A stretch of 32,111 nucleotides of DNA from an uncultured Croceitalea sp. (GCA_937926215.1 CALEYA010000086.1:1-32111); one strand, 5' to 3'; shown: positions 7,926 to 18,002, counted from the stretch's first letter. Notes: generated by a model from the letters alone, not told the origin. Made by a program: numbers and translations.

Positions 7926-9395
7926 TTAATATCCTGGATTTTGTTCCAAATTGGGATTGTTGTCCAGTTGTGCTTGTGGAAGGGGAAAAAGCACTTGGAA
8001 ATCTTGTGCGGCAATGCCCCGATCCACGGCTTGTTGGATAAATCTGTCATGACGTATCAAATCTTCCCTTCGCAGGCCTTCCGTATAGAATTCACGACCC
8101 CTTTCCGCCAAAATAAAATCCCTTAAAAGTTCCGTCGAACCAAAATCAGTTAAAGCGATAGGCGTTGCACCTACCCTGTTTCTAATTTGATTGATCAAAT
8201 CAATACTCTCTTGGTTTGGTCCGTTGGTTTCATTTAAAGCTTCGGCACGCGCCAGGATAATATCGGCTAACCTAACATAAGGAATGTCGTTACCGTGAAA
8301 GTTACCTTGGGCATTTGGATCGGGAACGTACTTAAAACTACGCACGTCATCCAGTGGGTTCCCTTCGGCATCGCGGTCTAGCGGTGTAAGCACGCCCGTG
8401 GTGGTCGGGGTGTATTCGTCTACGAACAAAAGTCGTCTGGTATCTGCTGCTTCAAAGGTTTCATAGAAAGCGGTGTATGTTCTAAACTGCGCCCCAAAGT
8501 TTGTCCAATTGGTTTGGATCGGAAAATTGGGAGGAAAAGCGTGGGGCATGTACACATTGGTCTGATCGCTTCCAATCAGACACTCGAACCTAAAAATAAA
8601 CTCGTTGTTGCCTTCGCCTTCTACGGTAAACAAGGTGGTATAGTCATCAAAGAGTGCATATCCGCCTCCATCGATTACCTCTTGCGCTGCAGCCGCAGCT
8701 TGTGCCCATTGTCTGTTGTTCAAGTAGAATTTGGTAAGAATGGCGTACGCGCTGCCTCTATTTGCCCTGCTGGAAAGCCCGCCAAAATCGAGGTTGTCCA
8801 CGGCAAACTGTAAGTCCGCCTCCACATAAGCACGATATTCTTCTTCCGTAGCCCTTGGGGTTTCTTGCCCCAGTGCCGCTATCTCGTCCAAGGAAGCCCC
8901 TTCGGGAATTTCAATAATCGGTGTCGGACCAAAAAGATTGTGCAACAAATAATATGAAAATCCACGTACAAAACGTGCCTCTGCACGCGCTCGCTGAAGC
9001 GCCGCCTCATCTACACCCTCAACGGTGTTGGTTACACTAAGGACATTATTGGAAGCTGCTATGGACGTATAGAATTGACCGTATAGGCCGTTGAAGAAAC
9101 CCGTTGAAGGGTCCCAGTTAAAGCCTATAATGGGCACTACTTGGGCGTTAAGCCCCCCGCCGGTCTCCCAAGCGATATCCGTTGGAAACTCGGATAAAAT
9201 ATTAAAGTAGTTACGGGCCCCTGCAAAGCCGGTAAGGTCAAATGATCCGTAAGCACCCGTTAAAAGTGCATCTATACCTGATTGATCTTGTAGAAAAGCA
9301 TCAGGTTCGAATTCCGTGAAGATTTCTTCTTCCAAAAAGTCTTCACAACTTAGTATGGTGAATATGGTAAGTATTCCTATTATATATTTTTTCAT
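7926..9395 (-). CDS. SusD/RagB-family glycan-binding lipoprotein
   Basis: This encodes 489 residues. The signal peptide ends in a lipobox with the acylated cysteine at C17 (TILSCEDFLEE). The N-terminal TPR-like region contains the typical FLQDQSGIDALLTGAYGSF segment, and the C-terminal part has LADIILARAEALNE and REFYTEGLRREDLIRHDRF, hallmarks of the family that closes like a lid on SusC. It captures oligosaccharides at the cell surface and passes them to the transporter. The gene starts 9 bases after the susC stop, so the two are co-expressed. The ligand cannot be read from sequence; context suggests a sulfated xylose- or arabinose-containing glycan. Confidence 0.95.
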   Translation of the reverse strand: MKKYIIGILTIFTILSCEDFLEEEIFTEFEPDAFLQDQSGIDALLTGAYGSFDLTGFAGARNYFNILSEFPTDIAWETGGGLNAQVVPIIGFNWDPSTGFFNGLYGQFYTSIAASNNVLSVTNTVEGVDEAALQRARAEARFVRGFSYYLLHNLFGPTPIIEIPEGASLDEIAALGQETPRATEEEYRAYVEADLQFAVDNLDFGGLSSRANRGSAYAILTKFYLNNRQWAQAAAAAQEVIDGGGYALFDDYTTLFTVEGEGNNEFIFRFECLIGSDQTNVYMPHAFPPNFPIQTNWTNFGAQFRTYTAFYETFEAADTRRLLFVDEYTPTTTGVLTPLDRDAEGNPLDDVRSFKYVPDPNAQGNFHGNDIPYVRLADIILARAEALNETNGPNQESIDLINQIRNRVGATPIALTDFGSTELLRDFILAERGREFYTEGLRREDLIRHDRFIQQAVDRGIAAQDFQVLFPLPQAQLDNNPNLEQNPGY

Positions 9396-9404
9396 ATCTA
9401 TTTT

Positions 9405-12400
9405 TTAAAATTTTACGTCAAGTCCTAATCGTATCGTTCTGGCTAGCGGAAAGCTATTATAACTAGCCCTTCCAACCCCAGAAGTACCGCCCTGTGATCC
9501 TTGGGTGGGGTCAAGACCCTCTGAACTGGCGTCTGGATCGTATCCTTCAAAGTCCGTAATGGTAACTAGGTTATCCGCTGCCAAGAAGACCCCAAGTGAA
9601 GAAATACCCCAATTGTCCTTTACGGGAATGGAATACCCTAGGGTGATGTTCTTAAGACGAACAAAAGATGCATCCGTTATCGTTAATGAATTGATTACGA
9701 ACTGCCCTCCGTATAAACTGGAATTTTCACCGGATGGTAATTCGTTGGATGGGTTTTGGGGCGTCCATCGGTCCGTAAAATATCTGGAAATCGAGTTTCT
9801 TGAAGCATTGGTGGGGTATAACGATTCCGTCACGTTGGCATTCAAGGTTTCAATACCCAAAACTCCTTGTACAAAGACATCTAAAGAAAAATTCTTGTAT
9901 TGAAAGCTGTTGTTGAAACCAAAACTGAAGTCTGGAAAAGGATCTCCTAAGACCACACGGTCATCGGCATCAATTTCCCCATCCCCATTTTGGTCTACAA
10001 AGCGGGGCATACCAGGGGAGTAGCCTTCGGCAACCGAAAAAGGCGTAGCCGCAGCCTCAATATTATCCCCTGTCTGAAAAATACCATCTATTTCAAATCC
10101 GTAGAACGATTGCAACGGGTCACCTTCCCTAACAATAAGGTATTGCGAGATAAAAGTGCCTATGTTACCGCCGATAATCTCCTCGGTAAAATCGGGTAAT
10201 TCCGTGACTTCGTTCTTTAAGAAAGATCCATTAAGCGTAGAGGTCCAACTAAAATCTTCATTATTAATATTGACGGTCCGTATGCTTACATCCAAACCGG
10301 AATTCCGAACCTCTCCAATATTAGTACGTACGTTGGTAAAACCCACAACTGAAGGCAAAGGCTGGTTGAACAATTGATCTACCGTACTTCTGTTAAAATA
10401 GTCTAGGCTACCGGAAATTCTATTGTTCGCTAAGGCATAGTCAAGGCCTATGTTGATTTCTTTGGTCGTTTCCCATCTTAAATTGGGGTTTGGCAATCTG
10501 GCGGCGACCACACCTTGGGCTACTGCACCATTAAAGACGGAACTCCCGCCTGAAATGAGTGTTTGCCTTGTTTCAAAATTATTGATGCCCTGGTTGCCCA
10601 GTTCACCATAACCTACCCTTAATTTAAGTTCATTTATAAACTTATGGTCCGCTAAGAACGCCTCTTCACTCAAACGCCAACCTAGGGAACCTGAAGGGAA
10701 AAAGGCATATTTATTGTTATCTGCAAACCTGGAAGAGCCATCCACCCTAAAAGAAGCGGTTAAAAGGTATTTGCCTTGATAGTCATAGGTAGTACGTCCA
10801 ATAAAACCGTTCAAACGGTTTTTGAACCTGCTGCTAAAAATGTTATCCTGCGTGTCCCCATTTCCACTTTGCAAAAGGTCGGTGCCGGTAACATCCGAAA
10901 GGAATCCCGCACCGGTTGCCCTTACGCCCCGGGTATCGAACTCCTCAAGGGTAACCCCACCAAAGACACTAAAGTTGTGATCCTCGTTAAAGGTATTGCT
11001 GTACTTAAGCAATGCTTCTATGAGCCAATGCGTTTCCTCTGCCGAAGAAACATCCGCGATTCCCCCGTTACTTAGCCCTCCAATGGTTGAACGATCCCGA
11101 TAAAAATCGGTTCTTGATTGGTTGGATTCTGCACCTAACCGCAAGGTTGCGGTCACATTGTCAACGATTTCGTAATCCGTATTGATAGAGGCATAGAACC
11201 TGTTGAAAACCGTTTCATTGTCTATACCGTTGATCAGTGCACTTGGATTGTCCAATGCGATGGAAGGGTTTAGAAAAAAGCGACCTTCATCGTTTAATCC
11301 TGCAGGCAAGGTAGGATCAAATTGGATGGCGGAGTTGATGGGTCCTGCACCCTCGTTTGCACCATTGGAGAACAAGATGTCATCATTGGTCTGTCTGGTG
11401 TAGTTGGCACTGGCCGAAATCAATAAATTTTCTAGCGGCCTTGTCTGTACGTTAAGCCTGATGTTGTATTTCTGGCTTCGCGAACTTTCAACGATACCAT
11501 TTTGGTCAAAATAATTCAACCCTAAATAATAATTGCCCTTATCGTTACCGCCGGACATGGATATCTGATGGTTCTGTACGGTTGCGTTTCTAAAGATCTC
11601 GTTTTGCCAATCCGTACCTTGTCCAAAGCCGGAAATTTGCTCTGGGGTATACGTGCCCGGAGCCCTTAAATTTACAAGTTCCGCATAGTCCCTAGCACCT
11701 AGTACATCCAAATCTTCCGATACACTTTGAAACCCGGTGTACGTGCTATAGCTTAAACTCGTTTGGCCAGCACGACCTTTTTTAGTGGTGATCAAGACAA
11801 CGCCGTTAGCGGCCCTTGTTCCATATATTGCGGCAGAGGAGGCATCCTTTAAGATATCGATACTCTCAATATCGCCCGGGCTAAGCGATTGTGGATCAAC
11901 CCCCGGTAACCCATCAACAACAAACAGTACCGAATTATCACTGTTAATGGAACCTGCTCCACGTACCTGTATACGTAATGGTGCTCCGGGTGCAGAGCTT
12001 ACCTGACTCACATTGACACCAGAAGCGGCCCCGTTCAACAATTGAACGGCATCATAATTGGCCCCTTGGGTAAAATCTTCAGCTTTTACGGATGCTATGG
12101 CACCGGTTAAGTCCGTTTTTCGTTGCGTACCGTAACCGATAACCACCACTTCATCAAGTGCGGCTGCGTCCAGTTCCATTTGTATGCTTATGGAAGTCCG
12201 GTCGCCGACGGCGATTTCCTGGTTTACATAGCCAAGATAAGAGAAGACAAGGATTGAGGTCACATCGGAAACTGCAATCGTAAAATTACCATCAAAGTCC
12301 GTCTGTGTACCGTTAGTAGTGCCTTTTTCTATAATGTTGGCCCCTGCTAAGGGTGTGCCGTTTTCATCCGTGACCGTTCCAGATACGGACAGTTGTGTGG

Positions 12401-12797
12401 GTGCTACGATGCGTGGCCCTTGTGGCGCCATATTTTGCTTTTCGCGCAGCACTATCTGCTTGTTAACGACTTCAAACTCCGTTGCGGAACCTTTAAAAAT
12501 TCCGGAAAGGATCGTACTGATTTTCTTGTTATCCGCATGTACCGATACAATCTGGTTTAAATCAACGCGATTTCGGTTGTAGAGAAACTTAAATTCAGAT
12601 AATGATTCAATTTTTCGAACGACATCAGTAATGGAAACATCTTGCATATCCAAGGTAATTCTGGCCGATTGTGCGTAGGAATCACCAGCTTTTAGCTGAA
12701 ACAATGAAATGATCAATAAAAAAACGGTTAGTTTCATTTTAAGGTCAAATTTCAAGTGGATTTGTTCAATACCACATGAATTATGTATTTTTTGCAT
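9405..12797 (-). CDS. SusC-type TonB-dependent transporter with STN signalling domain
   Basis: This 1130-residue outer-membrane transporter begins with a longer than usual N-terminus before the signal peptide (MKLTVFLLIISLF, reached at the internal ATG 12737). Such extensions are common in flavobacterial SusC proteins, so I keep the upstream ATG. The order is an STN domain (about residues 45-115), a carboxypeptidase-regulatory-like domain (about 130-205, VSGTVTDENGTPLAGANI), a TonB plug (about 215-330, VVVIGYGTQRKTDLTG, then GVVLITTKKG) and a 22-strand barrel ending in LGLDVKF. The STN domain interacts with the FecR anti-sigma factor encoded upstream, giving substrate-dependent induction. It imports oligosaccharides captured by SusD, energised by TonB. 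It is full length, with no frame break seen. Confidence 0.96.
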   Translation of the reverse strand: MQKIHNSCGIEQIHLKFDLKMKLTVFLLIISLFQLKAGDSYAQSARITLDMQDVSITDVVRKIESLSEFKFLYNRNRVDLNQIVSVHADNKKISTILSGIFKGSATEFEVVNKQIVLREKQNMAPQGPRIVAPTQLSVSGTVTDENGTPLAGANIIEKGTTNGTQTDFDGNFTIAVSDVTSILVFSYLGYVNQEIAVGDRTSISIQMELDAAALDEVVVIGYGTQRKTDLTGAIASVKAEDFTQGANYDAVQLLNGAASGVNVSQVSSAPGAPLRIQVRGAGSINSDNSVLFVVDGLPGVDPQSLSPGDIESIDILKDASSAAIYGTRAANGVVLITTKKGRAGQTSLSYSTYTGFQSVSEDLDVLGARDYAELVNLRAPGTYTPEQISGFGQGTDWQNEIFRNATVQNHQISMSGGNDKGNYYLGLNYFDQNGIVESSRSQKYNIRLNVQTRPLENLLISASANYTRQTNDDILFSNGANEGAGPINSAIQFDPTLPAGLNDEGRFFLNPSIALDNPSALINGIDNETVFNRFYASINTDYEIVDNVTATLRLGAESNQSRTDFYRDRSTIGGLSNGGIADVSSAEETHWLIEALLKYSNTFNEDHNFSVFGGVTLEEFDTRGVRATGAGFLSDVTGTDLLQSGNGDTQDNIFSSRFKNRLNGFIGRTTYDYQGKYLLTASFRVDGSSRFADNNKYAFFPSGSLGWRLSEEAFLADHKFINELKLRVGYGELGNQGINNFETRQTLISGGSSVFNGAVAQGVVAARLPNPNLRWETTKEINIGLDYALANNRISGSLDYFNRSTVDQLFNQPLPSVVGFTNVRTNIGEVRNSGLDVSIRTVNINNEDFSWTSTLNGSFLKNEVTELPDFTEEIIGGNIGTFISQYLIVREGDPLQSFYGFEIDGIFQTGDNIEAAATPFSVAEGYSPGMPRFVDQNGDGEIDADDRVVLGDPFPDFSFGFNNSFQYKNFSLDVFVQGVLGIETLNANVTESLYPTNASRNSISRYFTDRWTPQNPSNELPSGENSSLYGGQFVINSLTITDASFVRLKNITLGYSIPVKDNWGISSLGVFLAADNLVTITDFEGYDPDASSEGLDPTQGSQGGTSGVGRASYNSFPLARTIRLGLDVKF

Positions 12798-12846
12798 AAT
12801 TTAGTTTTGAATGGATTAAAATTTCGATTTTGATCACACTTCTAGG

Positions 12847-12874
12847 ATCGGGAAATGTGAGCGCATTTTCCGAT
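12847..12874. other. hairpin between fecR and susC
   Basis: An 11-bp arm pair (12847-12857 with 12864-12874) has one mismatch and a 6-nt loop. The T run follows on the plus strand, where no gene ends, while on the minus strand an A run precedes it. It lies between the FecR stop and the SusC start, so it may act as an RNA stability or attenuation element, or be a bidirectional terminator for fecR. Confidence 0.45.
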
Positions 12875-12936
12875 TCTTTTTTATGAGTGTGTAGTTTTTG
12901 GTCTTACATAGTCATGAATGTTTTAGTTTTTAGTGG

Positions 12937-14100
12937 TTATTGGATAAATATGGTGTTGTCAACTATTTCATAATCAATAGCAAAACTCTTATCAAAAGTT
13001 TCTAAGATCTGCTCGATGGTTTCAATATCAAATGTGGCATCGAACCGTTGTTCGTCAAGAACCACATTCGTATTCTTTATGGTTACGTTGTAATGCCTTT
13101 GTAGCTGGTGGCGAATCTGTTTGAAAGTAGCATTTCTGAACATCAATTTGCCGTCCAACCACGCGGTATGGATTCTGGTGTCCACATTTTCTACCCCGGT
13201 ATTTTTATTGGTTTTATTCCATGCGGCCTTGTAACCAGGTTGAAGTACCGTTTGTTGCGTTTCAAAACCATTATCATTGGACAATGCGACGGATCCTTCT
13301 ACCAGAACGGTATTGATTTCCTCGTTTTCGGGATAATGGGAAACATTAAATTGGGTGCCTAACACCACCACGTTCAATGCATCGGCATGCACCACAAAAG
13401 GATTGCTTTCATTTTTGGCAACATCAAAATAGGCTTCCCCAGTTAAAAAAACGTTGCGGGGCTGACCTTTTGGAAAGGTGGTAGCATATTTTAAGGAAGA
13501 GCCGGAATTGAGGAAAATATGGGAACCATCGGAAAGTATGATATCAAAACGCTTTCCGTAGGGAACGTTCAACGTATTGTAAACTTCTTTGTCTACAGGG
13601 TTTTTAAGCGTATATGTAATGCTATTCTTGTCCTGTTTTCCTATAACGGTACCATCGCTATCTTTTACAAGCTTGGTTTCGTTCTCATCCAATATGATGA
13701 GGTCTCCCTCTGCTGTTTTTAAGGTGACCACATCATTTTTAAGGGCAATACCGCTTTTATCAACGACCTCAACGGCATCATCGGATTGCGCTTCCTGAAA
13801 AAAGTAACCAAGCCCAAATAACAAGACAAAAATTGCAGCGTATTTTAAAGGGTCGGTAAATTTTGGATTTCGGAACGGATTTTTATCTTTCTTTATTTTT
13901 AACAGCAGATTTTTTTTGATACTATCAATATCAGGTTTGCTCACTGCTGCCGTGACCTCATAATGTATTTTGACATGCTTGTCAAATACCCGCTCGTTGT
14001 TAGGATTGGAAATCCAAAGGGAAAGAAAATCCAGCTCATCGGCGGATGCTTCGTTTACCAAATATTTTACAATGAGATTTTCTATTCTCGAAGGTTCCAT
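12937..14100 (-). CDS. FecR-family anti-sigma factor
   Basis: I choose the ATG at 14100 (MEPSRIENLIVKYLVNEAS), which gives 387 residues; an upstream ATG at 14133 would add 11 poorly fitting residues. The cytoplasmic N-terminal part (about 1-80) binds the sigma factor. A single membrane helix follows (LKYAAIFVLLFGLGYFF). The periplasmic FecR domain is visible as NVPYGKRFDIILSDGS, FLNSGSSLKYATTF, GEAYFDV and VLGTQFNV, and a C-terminal DUF4974-like domain occupies the last 75 residues (GKLMFRNATFKQIRHQLQRHYNV). It relays the state of the STN-bearing SusC to the divergently encoded ECF sigma factor, thereby controlling this locus. The promoter region shared with the sigma gene spans about 117 bases. 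Confidence 0.95.
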   Translation of the reverse strand: MEPSRIENLIVKYLVNEASADELDFLSLWISNPNNERVFDKHVKIHYEVTAAVSKPDIDSIKKNLLLKIKKDKNPFRNPKFTDPLKYAAIFVLLFGLGYFFQEAQSDDAVEVVDKSGIALKNDVVTLKTAEGDLIILDENETKLVKDSDGTVIGKQDKNSITYTLKNPVDKEVYNTLNVPYGKRFDIILSDGSHIFLNSGSSLKYATTFPKGQPRNVFLTGEAYFDVAKNESNPFVVHADALNVVVLGTQFNVSHYPENEEINTVLVEGSVALSNDNGFETQQTVLQPGYKAAWNKTNKNTGVENVDTRIHTAWLDGKLMFRNATFKQIRHQLQRHYNVTIKNTNVVLDEQRFDATFDIETIEQILETFDKSFAIDYEIVDNTIFIQ

Positions 14101-14217
14101 AAAGTGCGTGTTCTCTATAGATAGACAAGACAATTTTCAATAACCCTAACTTTAGTTGCATTTTTTTTTCATATTTTTAGTGAAACCTTCATTTTTTGAG
14201 AATCTCATAAACAGTTC

Positions 14218-14796
14218 ATGAAGTATAACGACCAAACCATATTGATCAAAGACCTTAAAAAAGGTAAGGAAGAGGCCTATGTTCATTTGGTGGAGACGTA
14301 TTCGGATAGGTTGTTCGCGTACGCACTTACGTTATCCACCAATGCCGCAATGGCCCAGGATATTGTTCAAAACGTTTTTTTAAAAACATGGGATAGGAGA
14401 AAGAAAATGTATATCAATTCTTCCGTACAGAACTATTTGTTTAAAAGTGTTAGGAACGAGTTTTTGAATTTGTACAAGAAGAAACGTTCGACCATGCTAC
14501 TGGAACAGAAATATTTTGAGTCATTGGAAAGGGTTACCCATACCTATGATGAAAAACAGCTTACGAAGTACTTTGACAGGATTACGAAGGAAATTCAGAA
14601 TTTACCTCCAAAATGTAGGGAAGTCTTTCTTTTGAGCAGAATGGACGGACTGACCAATATTGAAATATCGGACTATTTACAGGTTTCCATCAAAACGGTC
14701 GAAGCCCATATTACCAAGGCATTTTCACTTCTTAGGGAAAAATTGCAGAAACAATTTGAGCCTATCTTTTTTGTTCTTTTTGGTAAAGTATCGTAA
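14218..14796 (+). CDS. ECF-type RNA polymerase sigma-70 factor
   Basis: This encodes 192 residues. Region 2 is visible as EEAYVHLVETYSDRLFAYALTL, then AQDIVQNVFLKTWDRRKKM, and region 4 as LPPKCREVFLLSRMDGLTNIEISDYLQVSIKTVEAHITKAF, a helix-turn-helix. It belongs to the Bacteroidales family 1-type sigma factors that pair with FecR. It is encoded divergently from fecR and presumably directs RNA polymerase to the susC promoter when the SusC STN domain reports substrate. Promoters of such sigmas are poorly defined, and I could not point to the target site with confidence. Confidence 0.95.
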   Translation: MKYNDQTILIKDLKKGKEEAYVHLVETYSDRLFAYALTLSTNAAMAQDIVQNVFLKTWDRRKKMYINSSVQNYLFKSVRNEFLNLYKKKRSTMLLEQKYFESLERVTHTYDEKQLTKYFDRITKEIQNLPPKCREVFLLSRMDGLTNIEISDYLQVSIKTVEAHITKAFSLLREKLQKQFEPIFFVLFGKVS

Positions 14797-15030
14797 GTAG
14801 ATATGCCCCCTAAACTAATGGGATATTTTAATTCTTAGCATTACCTTAGTTATATTTCCACTACTTTGGCAATCATCTTTTGCAGATTTACGATGGCGTT
14901 CATGCTTTTTTCCATGGATGGAATTGCCCGAGCGTCAACCCGGTATTTAGTTAAATGGATAAGGGGTTTTGATTGAAAATTGCAATAGAGGGTTTGGGAA
15001 AAATCCCTAAAAAAGAAATAATCAAAAGAT
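14797..15030. other. intergenic region between sigma factor and symporter genes
   Basis: These 234 bases hold no ORF with a family signal and no strong hairpin. The symporter promoter should lie here. The ATG at 15031 is preceded by an A-rich stretch (GAAATAATCAAAAGAT), which is the usual start context in this group. Confidence 0.4.
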
Positions 15031-16647
15031 ATGGAATCAATATTGGAAACCGCAGATTGGTGGGTGTTGGCTATTTATCTATTGGCCCTGGTTGCCGTTG
15101 CCGTTTGGGTAGTGTTACAAAAGAACAAAAACACGGAAGACTATTTTTTGGCCGGTAGAAATGTGGGATGGTTCGTTATTGGTGCTTCCATATTTGCATC
15201 CAATATTGGTTCTGAACATGTAGTGGGATTGGCCGGTACAGGGGCCGAATCCGGAATGCCCATGGCACATTATGAGCTACACGCATGGATTGTCCTCTTG
15301 TTGGGCTGGCTCTTTTTACCCTTTTATTTTAGAAGTAAGGCCTTTACCATGCCCGAGTTTTTGGAAAAACGGTTTGATAGCCGTTCCAGATGGTTTTTGT
15401 CCGTCTTCTCCCTTATCGGTTATGTGATCACAAAAGTATCGGTCACCATCTATGCCGGTGGTATCGTGGTGTCTGAATTATTGGGGATCCCTTTTTGGTA
15501 CGGAGCTATTGGTATCGTGTTGTTTACTGGTGCCTACACCATAATTGGCGGAATGAAAGCCGTGATATATACGGAAACCTTACAAACGGTAATTTTAATA
15601 GCTGGATCTATTATAATCACCTATTTAGGCTTGGAAAAAGTGGGAGGCTGGGAAGAGTTAAAACTAACGGCTGGGAGTGAACATTTCAATATGTGGCGCC
15701 CCATATCGGACCCAGATTTTCCCTGGACCGGAATGCTGATCGGCGGAACTATTGTAGGTGTTTGGTACTGGTGTACCGATCAGTATATCGTTCAACGTAC
15801 GTTGGCCGCCAACAACATTAAAATTGGGCGTAGAGGAGCCATATTTGGGGCATATCTAAAGCTATTGCCCATCTTTATATTTTTGGTTCCCGGCATCATA
15901 GCGTACGCACTTGCCCAAAAAGGCATACTGACTTATGAAAAGAGCGATGAGGTTTTTCCGGTTCTCGTCAAGACCCTATTGCCAGTGGGTTTAAAAGGAC
16001 TGGTTGCGGGTGGTCTTATGGCAGCCTTAATGAGTTCCTTGGCCTCCGTTTTTAATTCGTGTTCCACAATTTTTACCATTGATATTTATAAAAAATTAAA
16101 ACCTTTTACCGAGGAGAAAAAACTACTGCGGATCGGTAAGCTAGCTACCACAATTGTGGTTGTTTTGGGCATTATTTGGATTCCCATTATGGAAAAAATT
16201 GGGGGAGGGACTTTGTACCAATACCTGCAAAGCGTACAGTCGTACATAGCACCGCCGATTACCGCGGTATTTCTATTGGGAATCCTCTGGAAGCGTGTGA
16301 ATTCCCAAGCGGCCATTGTCACCCTATTTTCCGGTTTGGGCATTGCGGCATTGCGGATCGTAGCAGAAATTTATAGTGCGCAACTGTCTGGCGTGTTGCT
16401 TTCTTTTGCTACCATAAACTTTGCGCATATGGCCATATTCATGTTCATTTTCTCGGTGGTCGTCTGCATCACCGTTTCGCTGGTTACGGACCCGCCAAAC
16501 TATAGTTTAATAAGCGGATTATCCTTGGGGACGCTATCCAAGGAAGATAGAATGCTGAATAAGGAAAGCATTTCCGTATTGGACATCGTATTGTCGGTAC
16601 TGTTGCTAATCGTGGTGATTGTAGTGCTCGCCTATTTTACGGGATAA
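15031..16647 (+). CDS. sodium/solute symporter (SSS family, SGLT-like)
   Basis: This 538-residue inner-membrane protein has about 14 predicted helices. Family segments are seen: NTEDYFLAGRNVGWFVIGASIFASNIGSEHVVGLAGTG near the N-terminus (core helices 1 and 2), YTIIGGMKAVIYTETLQ, VWYWCTDQYIVQRTLAA and LVAGGLMAALMSSLASVFNS (the Na+-site helix 8 region with SS). Proteins of this branch import sugars with sodium. Position in the locus suggests uptake of the monosaccharide released by the GH43 and the sulfatase, such as xylose or arabinose, but the substrate is an inference. It is transcribed away from the SusCD block and is followed by the broken formylglycine-generating enzyme gene after 112 bases. 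Confidence 0.93.
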   Translation: MESILETADWWVLAIYLLALVAVAVWVVLQKNKNTEDYFLAGRNVGWFVIGASIFASNIGSEHVVGLAGTGAESGMPMAHYELHAWIVLLLGWLFLPFYFRSKAFTMPEFLEKRFDSRSRWFLSVFSLIGYVITKVSVTIYAGGIVVSELLGIPFWYGAIGIVLFTGAYTIIGGMKAVIYTETLQTVILIAGSIIITYLGLEKVGGWEELKLTAGSEHFNMWRPISDPDFPWTGMLIGGTIVGVWYWCTDQYIVQRTLAANNIKIGRRGAIFGAYLKLLPIFIFLVPGIIAYALAQKGILTYEKSDEVFPVLVKTLLPVGLKGLVAGGLMAALMSSLASVFNSCSTIFTIDIYKKLKPFTEEKKLLRIGKLATTIVVVLGIIWIPIMEKIGGGTLYQYLQSVQSYIAPPITAVFLLGILWKRVNSQAAIVTLFSGLGIAALRIVAEIYSAQLSGVLLSFATINFAHMAIFMFIFSVVVCITVSLVTDPPNYSLISGLSLGTLSKEDRMLNKESISVLDIVLSVLLLIVVIVVLAYFTG

Positions 16648-16759
16648 AAGGTGCTCTACCGTGATGCGCTAAGAGTTTGTTATGATTGCTAAATGAATTA
16701 GGACACGCTTAAAGTTAAATTGAATCAACAAGAAAACAAGCTATATTTTTGACGATAAA

Positions 16760-17833
16760 ATGAAAAAAGTCCTACTATTAGCTGTTAGTTCCATAGTATT
16801 ATTGGGCTGCAAGTTTGAACACGAAAAGAAGCCTACCTCCATTGTCGAAGCGCAACAAGAGGTATCATCATCGGTTCCGCCGCAAGCTATCCCAGATGGA
16901 ATGGTCTGGATTCCCGGAGGAACCTTTTACCAAGGGGCACTTGCCACGGATAAATTGGCCATGGCACATGAAAAGCCAAGGCACAAAGTAGTTGTAGAGG
17001 GCTTTTTTATGGATGAACATGAGGTGACCAATGCCCAGTTTTCCGCGTTTGTAAAGGAAACGGATTATGTAACCCTTGCGGAACGGGCGGTGGATTGGGA
17101 GCAATTGAAACAACAACTTCCGGAAGGTACACCCAAACCCCATGATTCCATTTTAAAGCCAGGGGCACTCGTATTTGTGAAGTCCAATTCCAGGCTACCC
17201 AACCTATACGACTATTCCCAGTGGTGGGAATGGAAAATAGGGGCCAGCTGGAAGCACCCCAACGGACCCGACAGCTCCATAAAGGGAATAGAAGATCATC
17301 CCGTAGTACAAATTGCCTATGAAGATGCGCTGGCCTACTGTGAATGGGCAGGGAGGGAACTACCCACAGAAGCAGAATGGTAATACGCGGCTAGGGCAGG
17401 GAATGCGGATGGCGTATATTTTTGGGGAAATGATACCTCAAAAATAAGCAGCCATAGCAATACTTGGGAAGGGGAGTTTCCGGTGAACAATACGGTCAGT
17501 GACGGTTTTGAGCGAAGGGCTCCCGTAAAAAGTTATCCCAAGAACGCTTTTGGTTTGTATGATATGGCGGGAAATGTTTGGGAATGGACGAACGACTGGT
17601 ATGGCACGTATTACTATCAAAAATTGGCCAGTTCGGAAATCAGTAAAAACCCCAAAGGTCCCCAAAAGCCCTTTAATGAACATTTACCCATGGCACAAGA
17701 AAAAGTAATTAAGGGAGGATCCTTCCTATGTAGCGATACCTATTGCGCCAGTTACCGGATAAGTGCCCGTATGGCCAATAGTACGGATTCTGCGTCTGAA
17801 CATCTAGGTTTTAGAACGGTAAAGCGGCCTTAA
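16760..17833 (+). pseudogene. formylglycine-generating enzyme (SUMF1-like) interrupted by an in-frame stop
   Basis: One continuous frame of 357 codons plus stop is broken only at 17381-17383 by TAA (codon 208). In the family this codon is Glu of PTEAEW-E-Y, so a single G-to-T change (GAA to TAA) explains it. Both sides are otherwise intact: a lipoprotein signal (VLLGCKFE), [26 protein letters not shown], then after the stop YAARAGNADGVYFWGN, NTWEGEFPVNNT, MAGNVWEWTNDW and the active site GGSFLCSDTYC with both copper-binding cysteines (C324 and C329, five apart as in known enzymes) and LGFRTV. It would activate Cys-type sulfatases such as the one here. The choices are a recent pseudogene, a sequencing error or read-through. 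The downstream part alone, from an ATG at 17483, would lack half of the fold. Confidence 0.9.
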
Positions 17834-18002
17834 CAAGTAAATCCTTTTTTGGAATTTGGTTGGTGAGAAGCTTGTAAGCAGAGACAATTCGTTCTTAATA
17901 CCGCTTAAAAACCCGGACAAGGATTTTTCGTTATATTTCCAGAAATAGGATGCCGACAACATCGCGTTTGCTTCTGCCTATTAAAAACCTTTAAATACCG
18001 CT

